NCBI GenBank assembly: GCA_045617225.1
Contig: JAZLIC010000054.1
Coordinates: 1 to 18,215, forward strand
DNA length: 18,215 nt
Reading direction: 5' to 3'
Origin: JAZLIC01 sp045617225
GTDB lineage: Bacteria > Bacillota > Clostridia > Monoglobales > Monoglobaceae
The translations under genes and the position numbers were made by a program. Under the pieces are notes generated by a model. The model was given only the letters and a program-made list of their open reading frames with translations, was not told where the DNA came from and made no database searches. Below, one piece after another: positions 4,916-13,365 of the stretch. Numbering within the stretch: the stretch's first letter is position 1; each line of letters begins with the position of its first letter.

Positions 4916-7159
4916 ATGAAAAAACGATTATCGGCACTTCTTTTGATATGTGTTTTTTTGCTGTCTGCAATTTCTCAGACGGTTGTATTTGCGGAGCCTC
5001 TCTATACAGATATGACAGATGGTTTGAAGACGAGCGAAAGGGTGAATATCGGTGCGTATCTTACACGATTCGGCGCTTGCTACACCGCCAAGGACAGCTC
5101 ATCAAGTACACACAGATATATCTTTGACGGAGATTGGACAACGGAGATGTCAAAGATTATTTGGTGGCAGTTTTTAGCATATTCTCAGCGTGACCTGATT
5201 TCCTCTAACGCCGCAATAAACGGAAGTGAAAAGACGGTTACGCAAGACGATGTATCAAGGGCGGTATATACCACCTTTGCGAGGGAGGGAATTCCCGATA
5301 ACCTTTATGAAACATCGGACAGCTACTATATTGCAAACATAGGCGGTGCCTGGCACGCACCTCAACAGAACCCACGAGAGAAGATGTGGACACGTTCGCC
5401 CGAGAACTGTCGAATTCAATTTTTCGGACAGCTAAGCGACGGCAACTATATTGTCCAGTACACTCTTGAATATTTGGATTCTGCCTTGGGTACATATGAC
5501 AATACCACTTATTATGCAATTTTAAAGCGTGCGGATACAAGGTACGGATTTGTGGCAAAGGAGCTTGGTACTACATCTGCACTGCCCGAAGAATATAAAA
5601 ATGCAGGCTTTTTGGAGGACGCAAAGAGAGGCGCAAGAATAACCTCTAATGTTGCTTTTGACTATTCTGTGGTAGAGAGCGCAAATGATACAGAGAGCTT
5701 TGCAAGCTATCTTAAAGAAAGGCTGGGGAGTGCAAATGAAGCGCCGAACGGCCCTGCCGTGACAGAGATTTCAAGATATATCGAAACTGCGATAAGCAGG
5801 ATTTGTGTTGCAAAAGTTACCTGCAAGGATAACGAAATACGGCTCCCGGCAGATATTGACGCTTTAACGGAAAAGGCGTCTGATGTCAGTGATACCTTGT
5901 GGGGGATTGCAAAAGAGTACGGCGCAGAAGCGGACAGGGTAATAAGTCTGCCTGTGCAGGTTGTGGCGGAAGGATTAGACGATAAATCACTGCCGCATAT
6001 AAAGGTGGAAGAAAAGCTTATAAACGCTCTGCCCGAAAACGGACGGATTGATATTCTGCTTGGGGATAACAACCACCGAGTGACTTTGTTGCAAAAGCCG
6101 TGCAAGGTGCTTTGCGACTCTTACGGAGATTTCAGTATTCAATACGCAAGAGAAAAGCGAAGCGGATATGTGGTGATGATATACAATGAAAACGGAAATG
6201 TTATTGACAAGTTTTCCGCTCCTTTGACCGTCGCTTTCCCGACGGATAATAAGTATGACACGGTTTGGTATAAGCACGCAAACGGCAAAGAATATAATAT
6301 CGGCGGAAGATATGACGAAGCAAATCAAGCCATTGAGGTTACTACCAAATTCGGAGGCAGGTTCCGTGTCGCAAATAACGAGCAGAACATAGGGGATATT
6401 AAGGATTTGGACGAGGCAACACAGGAAGCGGTCAGGATGTTGGCGTCAAAGGGGTATCTGCCAATCACTATGGGCAACTTTAACCCAAGTGAGCAGTATT
6501 CCAAATATGATGCGGCGTATGCTTTGACGGGAATGACCTTCCTCCGTAACCCTGATGCGTCGGCGGACTATATTGATTTAAGCGAAGCGGACCCGCAGTA
6601 TCTTGCGGTTGCATCGGTTTCGGGGGCAGAGCTTAACCTTTATGATGATGACAACAGGCGTTTTAATGGTATAAGCGCGGTTGGACTTGAAAACGGATAT
6701 GCGAAACCGCTTGAACTTCTTGCAGAGATGAAGGAATATGATTATCCGTACAGAAGCAATGACCCTGACCTTCCGTATCAGAGTAAGTATTTAAGCTTTC
6801 CCGATGTATCGTATCTTAAAGATGAAAGTGTTGACCCTGTTGCTTTGGGGGTAAGGCTTGGACTTATAAATGACGGAATGACGCTTTTTGCTAATGAAAA
6901 CCAATTTACAAGAGCGGAGGCGGCACTCTTTTTAAACAGTTTAAGTGAGAGGTTTGCGGAAACAAAGGGACTCAGTTATCTTGCAAATGATACGTTTTTA
7001 TCGGATAAAGTGCGATTTAAACCGAGTGCACCCAGAAAATTTAAGGCACCGCCGATAGTTAAAGTTTATATCGGTTGCTTCTTTGTGGGATTGCTTGGAT
7101 ATATTATACTTAAAGTTTTGGCTTTAACAGTTAAGCTGAAAGGAAAGAGGAGGAAATAA
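4916..7159 (+). CDS. Secreted, C-terminally membrane-anchored protein with SLH-like repeats
   Basis: The ATG at 4916 is preferred over the in-frame ATG at 4898, because GGGAGG (4903-4908) is spaced 7 nt before it and the product then begins with a clean signal peptide (MKKRLSALLL..., predicted cut after V-V-F-A near residue 26). The product is 747 aa. A large unassigned extracellular region (about 27-380) is followed by a beta-rich segment (about 380-490) like those that precede SLH domains in clostridial surface proteins. SLH-like repeats are visible at about 494-540 (KDLDEATQEAVRMLASKGY, then F-N-P-S-E) and 628-676 (FPDV... FTRAEAALFLNSL). A hydrophobic helix at about 714-735 and a basic tail (KLKGKRRK) end the protein. 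SLH repeats normally bind cell-wall polymers; an additional C-terminal membrane anchor is less usual. It is the first gene of the operon and ends 2 nt before the regulator. The function is unknown. Confidence 0.82.
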   Translation: MKKRLSALLLICVFLLSAISQTVVFAEPLYTDMTDGLKTSERVNIGAYLTRFGACYTAKDSSSSTHRYIFDGDWTTEMSKIIWWQFLAYSQRDLISSNAAINGSEKTVTQDDVSRAVYTTFAREGIPDNLYETSDSYYIANIGGAWHAPQQNPREKMWTRSPENCRIQFFGQLSDGNYIVQYTLEYLDSALGTYDNTTYYAILKRADTRYGFVAKELGTTSALPEEYKNAGFLEDAKRGARITSNVAFDYSVVESANDTESFASYLKERLGSANEAPNGPAVTEISRYIETAISRICVAKVTCKDNEIRLPADIDALTEKASDVSDTLWGIAKEYGAEADRVISLPVQVVAEGLDDKSLPHIKVEEKLINALPENGRIDILLGDNNHRVTLLQKPCKVLCDSYGDFSIQYAREKRSGYVVMIYNENGNVIDKFSAPLTVAFPTDNKYDTVWYKHANGKEYNIGGRYDEANQAIEVTTKFGGRFRVANNEQNIGDIKDLDEATQEAVRMLASKGYLPITMGNFNPSEQYSKYDAAYALTGMTFLRNPDASADYIDLSEADPQYLAVASVSGAELNLYDDDNRRFNGISAVGLENGYAKPLELLAEMKEYDYPYRSNDPDLPYQSKYLSFPDVSYLKDESVDPVALGVRLGLINDGMTLFANENQFTRAEAALFLNSLSERFAETKGLSYLANDTFLSDKVRFKPSAPRKFKAPPIVKVYIGCFFVGLLGYIILKVLALTVKLKGKRRK

Positions 7160-7161
7160 AA

Positions 7162-7713
7162 ATGCGTGAAGAAATGAATGAGATTACTCAGCGTATTATA
7201 ACACTGAGAGATGCTTGCGGTTATACCCAGGAGGAATTTGCGGCAGAACTCAAAATGGATGTGGATACTTATAAAGAGTACGAAAAAAGCGGTGACGATA
7301 TCCCAATCAGCGTCATCTATAAGATTGCAAATGTCTGCGGCGTAGACTTTGCGGAGATTTTTACAGGCGTGACCGCAAAGCTTGATACCTATCAGATTGT
7401 AAGAGCAGGCGAAGGCAAAATGGTTTCCCGTTTTCCGGGTTACAAGTACGAGGATTTGGCGCACCGTTACAGAGGCAAGATTATGCAGCCTCTGCTTGTG
7501 GAGCTTGACCCGTCCGACGAGCCTGCGGATTTGGTCTGCCACAGCGGACAGGAATTTAATATGGTGATTGACGGTGAGATGGAGCTTGTTTTTGACAATC
7601 AAAGCTTTATCTTATCCGCAGGAGATACTATTTATTTTAATCCGGAGCATCCTCACGGACAGCGTTGTGCGGGAGATAAGCCGGCAAAGTTTTTAACGGT
7701 TATTGCAGAGTAG
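7162..7713 (+). CDS. XRE-family transcriptional regulator with C-terminal cupin domain
   Basis: A 183-aa DNA-binding protein. Residues 8-68 form a lambda-repressor-type HTH (T-L-R-D-A-C-G-Y-T-Q-E-E-F-A-A-E-L, then I-P-I-S-V-I-Y-K-I-A). Residues 105-183 form a small cupin barrel with HSGQEF (127-132), D-G-E-M-E-L, S-A-G-D-T-I-Y-F and PEHPHG (161-166). The histidines and Glu131 could hold a metal or line a ligand pocket. Regulators of this layout usually sense a small molecule through the cupin domain. The RBS is strong (GAGGAGG). The gene starts 2 nt after the SLH-like gene and lies 20 nt before the acyl-CoA ligase, so the ligase's substrate or product is the natural candidate ligand (inference). 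It may autoregulate the promoter at 4855-4883. Confidence 0.92.
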   Translation: MREEMNEITQRIITLRDACGYTQEEFAAELKMDVDTYKEYEKSGDDIPISVIYKIANVCGVDFAEIFTGVTAKLDTYQIVRAGEGKMVSRFPGYKYEDLAHRYRGKIMQPLLVELDPSDEPADLVCHSGQEFNMVIDGEMELVFDNQSFILSAGDTIYFNPEHPHGQRCAGDKPAKFLTVIAE

Positions 7714-7733
7714 CAGAAAGGAAGTAAAAAGCT

Positions 7734-9395
7734 ATGATTTTAGACAGATTTTTGCCAAGGATTGAGTTTGAGTCCTATGAGGACTTTAAAGAAAACTATC
7801 GTGTAAATGTTCCCGAGAACTTCAACTTTGGATTTGATGTCGTTGATGCGTGGGCAGAGCAGGACATCAACAAAAAAGCGTTGGTTTGGTGCGATGATGA
7901 CGGCAATGAGAAAATTTTTACCTTTAATGATATAAAGAAATACTCAAACAAGGTTGCAAATTATTTAAAGAGCCTTGGCATAAAGAAGGGCGATGTTGTA
8001 ATGCTTGTAATGCGTCGCCGTTTTGAATATTGGATTTGTGCCACCGCTATTCATAAATTGGGTGCGGTGCTTATTCCGGGTACGCTTCAGCTTACCAAAA
8101 AGGATTTGGTTTATCGTGCCGAGGCGGCAAATATAAAAGCCATCATCTGCGTGAATGATGCTTTTGTTATAGAACAGGTAGAAAAGGCGATGGCAGAGAC
8201 CGATAAAATCAAGCACAGGATTATGGTTGTCGATAAGAAAGAGGGTTGGCACAACTTAAACGAGGAGATGGAGAACTTCTCCGATGTTTTTGAGCGTCCC
8301 ACAGGTGATGAGGCAACAAAGGCAGACGATACAATGCTTGTCTACTTTACCTCGGGTACCACGGGAATGCCTAAGATGGTAGAACATTGTTTTTCATACC
8401 CTCTCGGACATATTGTTACCGCAAAGTATTGGCAACAGGTACAGGAAGATAAATTACATATGAGCGTTTCCGACTCCGGCTGGGCAAAGTTCGGTTGGGG
8501 CAAGATTTACGGACAATGGATTTGCGGAGCGGTAATATTTGCATATGATATGAAGAAGTTTGTGCCTCTGCATTTGCTCGAAAAGATTACAAAGTATGGT
8601 GTTACAACATTTTGTGCGCCGCCTACAATGTTCAGATTTATGCTTCAAGAAGATTTGTCAAAGTTTGACCTGTCCTGCATAAAGCATTGCTGTATTGCAG
8701 GCGAGCCTTTAAACCCGGAAGTATTTAACAAGTGGTACGAAAGGACAGGCCTTAAACTCTACGAAGGTTTTGGACAGTCGGAATCATCTGTTATGCTTGC
8801 AAACTTTAAGTGGTTTGAGCCGAAACCCGGCTCAATGGGTAAACCGTCACCGCTTTATAATATCAGATTGATTGATGATGAGGAATGCGACTGCCCTGAC
8901 GGCGAAGAGGGCAGAGTTGTTGTAATGGACGCAAAGAATAACCACCCCACGGGCTTGTTTGTGGGATATTATTTAAACGAGGAGCTTACCGAAGAAGCCT
9001 TTGGCGGTGCATACTATGACACAGGTGACCTGGCTTGGCGTGACAGTGACGGATATTATTGGTTTATCGGCAGGAGTGATGATGTTATCAAGTGCAGCGG
9101 CTACCGCATAGGCCCATTTGAGGTTGAAAGCTCACTCCTTGAACACCCTGCGGTTGTAGAATGTGCAATCACCGGTGCGCCCGACCCTATCCGCGGACAG
9201 GTCGTAAAGGCGACTGTTGTTTTGGCAAAGGGATATACACCGAGCGAGGAGCTTATAAAGGAGCTTCAGGCACATGTAAAACGCACCACCGCACCGTATA
9301 AATATCCGCGTGTAATCGAGTTTGTGGACGAGCTTCCAAAAACAATCGGCGGTAAAATAAAGCGTGCGCAAATCAGGCACGAGGACTCAAAATAA
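7734..9395 (+). CDS. AMP-forming acyl-CoA synthetase (acetyl/medium-chain acyl-CoA ligase type)
   Basis: ANL-superfamily adenylating enzyme, 553 aa and full length, that activates a carboxylic acid with ATP and transfers it to CoA. Core motifs are the P-loop YFTSGTTGMPKM (204-215), YEGFGQSES (343-351), YDTGD (428-432), the hinge GRSDDVIKCSGYRI (446-459) and the C-terminal catalytic lysine in GGKIKR (Lys541). The overall pattern (D-S-G-W-A-K, W-G-K-I-Y-G) is that of acetyl-CoA-synthetase-like and medium-chain acyl-CoA ligases; the acyl specificity cannot be read from the sequence. It is cytosolic, with no signal peptide. Its position directly after an XRE-cupin regulator suggests regulation by its own substrate class. 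AAAGGAAG serves as RBS. Confidence 0.93.
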   Translation: MILDRFLPRIEFESYEDFKENYRVNVPENFNFGFDVVDAWAEQDINKKALVWCDDDGNEKIFTFNDIKKYSNKVANYLKSLGIKKGDVVMLVMRRRFEYWICATAIHKLGAVLIPGTLQLTKKDLVYRAEAANIKAIICVNDAFVIEQVEKAMAETDKIKHRIMVVDKKEGWHNLNEEMENFSDVFERPTGDEATKADDTMLVYFTSGTTGMPKMVEHCFSYPLGHIVTAKYWQQVQEDKLHMSVSDSGWAKFGWGKIYGQWICGAVIFAYDMKKFVPLHLLEKITKYGVTTFCAPPTMFRFMLQEDLSKFDLSCIKHCCIAGEPLNPEVFNKWYERTGLKLYEGFGQSESSVMLANFKWFEPKPGSMGKPSPLYNIRLIDDEECDCPDGEEGRVVVMDAKNNHPTGLFVGYYLNEELTEEAFGGAYYDTGDLAWRDSDGYYWFIGRSDDVIKCSGYRIGPFEVESSLLEHPAVVECAITGAPDPIRGQVVKATVVLAKGYTPSEELIKELQAHVKRTTAPYKYPRVIEFVDELPKTIGGKIKRAQIRHEDSK

Positions 9396-9412
9396 AATAA
9401 AGGAGAGTTAAA

Positions 9413-11062
9413 ATGGCAAATCAAAATTTAGCGGAATTGCTGTTTCCCGATATTACAAAGAAACCTGAGGATTATGAAAAAATGTACCCACAGCGTAATC
9501 TGCCAAGCGGTGCAAAGGTTACACGTATAGGGCCGAGTCCGACAGGCTTTGTCCATCTGGGCAATTTATATAATGCAATAATCGGCGAGCGTCTTGCCCA
9601 CCAAAGCGACGGTACATTCTTTCTGCGTGTTGAGGACACGGACGCAAAGCGTGAGGTTGCCGGTGCGGTAGAGCTTGTACTTTCCGCAATGGCGTACTTT
9701 GGTATAGAATTTGACGAGGGTGCAACAATAGACGGTGACAACGGTGCATACGGACCGTATCGTCAAAGACAGAGAAAGGAAATCTATCAATGTTTCGCTA
9801 AGGAGCTGGTTAAGAGAGGTCTTGCGTACCCTTGCTTCTGCACCGAGGAAAGCTTAACTCAAATGCGTGAAACGCAGATGGAAAATAAAGAAAACTTCGG
9901 CTACTACGGAAAGTGGGCAAAATGCCGTGACCTTTCGTTTGATGAGGTCAAGGCACGTATCGAAAGCGGCGAGCCGTATGTACTGAGGTTCCGCTCAAAC
10001 GGCGATATTGAAAACTATGTCGAGGTAGAGGACGGTATCCGCGGTACGCTCCGTGTTCAGGAAAACTATCAGGACTTTGTACTCTTAAAGTCTGACGGAA
10101 TACCCACCTACCACTTCGCACACGTGGTAGATGACCACTTGATGCGTACTACACATGTTGTGCGTGGTGCGGAGTGGCTTGCAACTCTGCCGATACATGT
10201 TCAGCTTTTTGATACATTCGGTTGGGAAAGACCGATATATTGCCATACCGCTCAGCTTATGAAGATGGACGGCGATACCAAGCGTAAGCTTTCAAAGCGT
10301 AAGGACCCGGAGCTTGGACTTGAATATTATCGTGCAGAGGGATATGCACCCCGTGCGGTTTGGGAGTATCTTTTAACGCTCCTTAACTCTAACTTTGAGG
10401 AATGGCGTATGGAAAACCCGTATGCAGATAAAGACGATTTTATCTTCACTACCGAGAAGATGAGCAATTCCGGTGCATTGTTCGATATGATGAAGTTTGA
10501 CGATGTAAGCCGTGAGGTACTGCTAAGAACACCTGCGTCGCAGATATATGACGAGTTCTCCGCATGGCTTGAAGTATATGATAAGGACTTTTATGAGATA
10601 TTCACCAAAGACCGTACCTTTGCGGAAAAGACCATTGATGTGGGCAGGTCGGGCGACCGTCCCCGTAAGGATTTGGCAAATTGGAAGCAGACGAGAGAAT
10701 TTTTGTCCTTCTATTTTGACGAAACCTTTAAGATTGAGGACGACTATCCGGAGAATGTGACAAAAGAGCATTCAAAAGAGATGCTTACACGATACCTTGA
10801 AACCCTTGACTTTTCGGATGACCGTGATGTATGGTGGCAGAAGGTGCGCAGTATCGCAGAGGATATGGGTTATGCACTTCAACCGAAGAAGTATAAGAAA
10901 AATCCCGAATTATATCCGGGCAGTATAAGTGATGTAGGTACAGTTTTACGTCTTGCCATTGTGGGCAGAAGCAACTCGCCGGATATGTGGGAAATCAGTC
11001 AGGTTTTGGGCGAGGATTGTGTTCGCCGAAGAATTCAAAGCGAAATTGACAGACTGAAGTAA
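9413..11062 (+). CDS. gltX: Glutamyl-tRNA synthetase (class I)
   Basis: Ligates glutamate to tRNA-Glu (and, in many Bacillota, to tRNA-Gln for later amidation). At 549 aa it is longer than the roughly 480-490 aa of the E. coli and Bacillus enzymes. The HIGH-type motif is in PSPTGFVHLGNLYNA (41-55) and the KMSKS-type loop is KLSKR (292-296); both are normal for GluRS. Cys141, Cys143 and Cys171 are arranged like the zinc site of E. coli-type GluRS. The tRNA acceptor and anticodon-binding regions follow, including W-E-Y-L-L-T-L-L-N-S-N-F around 372-383. Gaps are 17 nt to the ligase upstream and 12 nt to the MetRS-like gene downstream, so it sits inside an operon without its own T-box leader. The RBS is AGGAGAG. 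Confidence 0.93.
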   Translation: MANQNLAELLFPDITKKPEDYEKMYPQRNLPSGAKVTRIGPSPTGFVHLGNLYNAIIGERLAHQSDGTFFLRVEDTDAKREVAGAVELVLSAMAYFGIEFDEGATIDGDNGAYGPYRQRQRKEIYQCFAKELVKRGLAYPCFCTEESLTQMRETQMENKENFGYYGKWAKCRDLSFDEVKARIESGEPYVLRFRSNGDIENYVEVEDGIRGTLRVQENYQDFVLLKSDGIPTYHFAHVVDDHLMRTTHVVRGAEWLATLPIHVQLFDTFGWERPIYCHTAQLMKMDGDTKRKLSKRKDPELGLEYYRAEGYAPRAVWEYLLTLLNSNFEEWRMENPYADKDDFIFTTEKMSNSGALFDMMKFDDVSREVLLRTPASQIYDEFSAWLEVYDKDFYEIFTKDRTFAEKTIDVGRSGDRPRKDLANWKQTREFLSFYFDETFKIEDDYPENVTKEHSKEMLTRYLETLDFSDDRDVWWQKVRSIAEDMGYALQPKKYKKNPELYPGSISDVGTVLRLAIVGRSNSPDMWEISQVLGEDCVRRRIQSEIDRLK

Positions 11063-11074
11063 GGGGGAGCAATA

Positions 11075-13114
11075 ATGGGGAAAGAAAGACAGGATAACAG
11101 GGACTTTCGCCCTGAGAAGGTAAGCATTTTTGATATGCCGAGGCCTACCTTCCCAAAGAGGGCGGTAATTACCGGCGGTATGCCTTACGGCAATAAAAAA
11201 CTGCACTTTGGCCATGTGGGCGGAGTGTTTGTTCAGGCAGACGTTATGGCACGTTTCCTGCGTGACCGTATCGGAAGCGACAATGTTGTGTTTGTATCCG
11301 GCACAGATTGTTACGGTTCTCCTATTGTGGAAAGTTATCGTGCGCTCTGCGAAAGCGGCTCTTTTAAGGGCAGTATAGAGGACTTCGTAAAGAGTAATCA
11401 CGACAGCCAGAAAAAGACGCTTGATGAGTATAATATAAGCTTAAACCTCTTTGGCGCATCAGGCTTGGGTGATACAAAGGATTGTCACAGAGAGCTGGGC
11501 GAGGAGCTTTTTAAGACTTGGTATGAGAACGGATTTTTGGAGAAGATGACAACATCACAGTTCTATGATGCCAAGGCGGAGCAATTCTTAAACGGCAGAC
11601 AGGTTGTGGGCAAATGCCCTGTTGAGAACTGTCAGTCGGACAAGGGATATGCCGATGAGTGTTCACTCGGACACCAGTATATGCCGGCAGATTTGATAAA
11701 CCCAAGAAGCACACTGACAGGCGAAGTGCCTGAGATGCGTGATGTTGTAAATTGGTATATAGACCTTGCAAAGTTCAGAGAACTTATGCAGAAGTACGTA
11801 GAGGAGATTGAGGGCAAGGAAAACGTGCGTCCTTTGGTGAGCAATACCATAAAGGAGTTTATGCTTCCGCCGATTATATATATCAAGAATGAGTTTTATG
11901 ATGATTATGAGAAGATAAAAGGCGATATGCCTGAGCATTCTTTAAATACACAGGCGAACAAGACATCATTTGCGCTTAGCTTTAAGGATTTAGACGACAG
12001 AGATAAGGCACGCAACCTCCTTAACGAAAACCAAATCCGTTTCCGTGCAGGTAAGACGCTTGTCCCCTTCCGCCTGACAGGTAATATTGAATGGGGCGTA
12101 CCGGCTCTGCCGCTTGACGGCGAGGACGGCTTGACGGTTTGGGTATGGCCGGAGTCGCTTTGGGCACCTATTTCGTTTACCAAGTCGTATTTAAAGAGTA
12201 TCGGTAAGGGTGAAGATGCGTGGAAGGACTTTTGGTGTGACCCGGAGGCAGAGGTATATCAGTTTATCGGTCAGGATAACATTTACTTCTACGGCATCGC
12301 CGAAATGGTAATGTTTATGGCTACTCAGGGCAAGGATAACCTTACCACTAGGCCTGAAAAGGGCGCTCTTACATTGCCGACACTTGTTGCAAATAACCAT
12401 GTACTCTTTTTAAATAAAAAGGCAAGCAGCAGCAGTGATATTAAGCCGCCTATGGCAGAGGACTTGCTTGAATATTATACGGCGGAGCAACTTCGTGCAC
12501 ACTTCCTGGGACTTGGACTCAGTATCAAAAGCGTCAGCTTCCAGCCAAAACCCTTAAACCCCACCGCAAATGAGAACGAGAGCGACCCTGTTTTAAAAGA
12601 GGGAAAGCTACTGTCAAATGTATTTAACCGTGTGGCACGCTCCTGCTTCTATACCGCACAGAAGTATTATGACGGAAAGCTCCCTGTGGGCGAGGTAAGC
12701 GAGGAAGTTTTGAAAGATGCAAAGGAAGTTATCTTAAAGTACGAGCGTGCAATGTATAAGTTTGAGTTCCATACGGTTATGAATCTTATGGATACCTATA
12801 TCAGAAATGCGAATAAATATTGGGCAAAGAATATGGCGGAAGCGGACAAGGAGGAGGACGACGCAAAACGCAAGCAAACCTTGATTGATGCCATCCATAT
12901 GGTGCGTGTGTCTGCGGTGCTTATGCACCCTGTTGCACCGGAGGGAACGGAATTGTTGCTTGAATATTTAGGCTTTGACGAGAGCTTTTGGAGTTGGGAT
13001 AATATCTTTAAAACGGTCTATGACTTTATCCCGAACGGCACGGAGCATAAGTTTAAGTTCTTGGAACCGAGATTTGACTTTTTCCCAATGCATAAGTCAC
13101 AACTGCAATTTTAA
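11075..13114 (+). CDS. Divergent MetRS-like class I aminoacyl-tRNA synthetase
   Basis: A 679-aa protein with the overall layout of methionyl-tRNA synthetase. The HIGH motif appears as HFGH (44-47) in GGMPYGNKKLHFGH. The zinc-knuckle region has Cys181, Cys186, Cys196 and His200 where MetRS has four cysteines, followed by a MetRS-like N-P-R-S-T-L-T-G-E-V-P. An insertion of roughly 60-80 residues (about 245-330) precedes the NIEWGVP segment (337-343). The KMSKS loop is replaced by KKASSS (448-453), and the motif usually V-W-F-D-A-P-I-G-Y reads VWVWPESLWAP (355-365). A helical anticodon-binding-type domain follows (about 510-679). It is the last operon gene, 12 nt after gltX, with RBS GGGGGAG. 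It could be the cell's MetRS, but the altered motifs make a paralogue with another role plausible. Confidence 0.8.
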   Translation: MGKERQDNRDFRPEKVSIFDMPRPTFPKRAVITGGMPYGNKKLHFGHVGGVFVQADVMARFLRDRIGSDNVVFVSGTDCYGSPIVESYRALCESGSFKGSIEDFVKSNHDSQKKTLDEYNISLNLFGASGLGDTKDCHRELGEELFKTWYENGFLEKMTTSQFYDAKAEQFLNGRQVVGKCPVENCQSDKGYADECSLGHQYMPADLINPRSTLTGEVPEMRDVVNWYIDLAKFRELMQKYVEEIEGKENVRPLVSNTIKEFMLPPIIYIKNEFYDDYEKIKGDMPEHSLNTQANKTSFALSFKDLDDRDKARNLLNENQIRFRAGKTLVPFRLTGNIEWGVPALPLDGEDGLTVWVWPESLWAPISFTKSYLKSIGKGEDAWKDFWCDPEAEVYQFIGQDNIYFYGIAEMVMFMATQGKDNLTTRPEKGALTLPTLVANNHVLFLNKKASSSSDIKPPMAEDLLEYYTAEQLRAHFLGLGLSIKSVSFQPKPLNPTANENESDPVLKEGKLLSNVFNRVARSCFYTAQKYYDGKLPVGEVSEEVLKDAKEVILKYERAMYKFEFHTVMNLMDTYIRNANKYWAKNMAEADKEEDDAKRKQTLIDAIHMVRVSAVLMHPVAPEGTELLLEYLGFDESFWSWDNIFKTVYDFIPNGTEHKFKFLEPRFDFFPMHKSQLQF

Positions 13115-13120
13115 CTCATA

Positions 13121-13148
13121 CGGGCGGCCCTTTGCGGCCGCCTGTTTT
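13121..13148 (+). terminator. Terminator of the SLH-protein to MetRS-like operon
   Basis: CGGGCGGCC (13121-13129) pairs with GGCCGCCTG (13136-13144), with one G-U, around a 6-nt loop, followed by TTTT. It is 6 nt after the stop codon. The stem core GGCGGCC/GGCCGCC is the same as in the terminator at 3857-3885. Confidence 0.82.
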
Positions 13149-13232
13149 GCGAAAAATAAATTTTTTGAATAATCGCCCAAAGCCCGGCTTAGACCTGCCG
13201 CTCCCGGTCGGCAATGTAAAATTTGTTTTCGC
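13149..13232 (-). repeat. 84-nt repeat element with inverted ends, copy 2 (opposite orientation)
   Basis: This is the reverse complement of the element at 3886-3969 with about five substitutions and two compensating 1-nt indels, so both copies are 84 nt. Its end pairs GCGAAAACAAATTTT with AAAATTTATTTTTCGC. As with copy 1, its left border touches the last T of a GGCGGCC terminator. The spacer after it (13233-13308) has a short TTCCC/GGGAA hairpin and then the promoter of the next gene. Confidence 0.82.
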
Positions 13233-13308
13233 ACCTTCCCGTCTGCCTGAGGGGAATGACGGCAATTAAAGAAATATTCAAAACTTGAAACTTTCTTGTC
13301 TGAAAATG

Positions 13309-13337
13309 TTGTAATGCAATTATTTTTGTGGTAAAAT
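13309..13337 (+). promoter_or_regulatory. Promoter of the MATE-kinase fusion gene
   Basis: -35 TTGTAA (13309-13314), a 17-nt spacer and -10 TAAAAT (13332-13337), preceded by TGG (extended -10). Transcription would start near 13344, about 22 nt before the start codon at 13366. Confidence 0.8.
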
Positions 13338-13365
13338 AGTGCGGTATGATTTGGAGGTAAGTATA

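Noticed and set aside
9396..9412. T-box leader upstream of gltX or the MetRS-like gene
   Set aside because: The intergenic gaps are only 17 and 12 nt and the operon leader is about 25 nt, too short for a T-box.
13339..13365. Upstream in-frame start for the MATE fusion
   Set aside because: It would begin before the clear TTGGAGG site and almost at the -10 element; the ATG at 13366 fits better.
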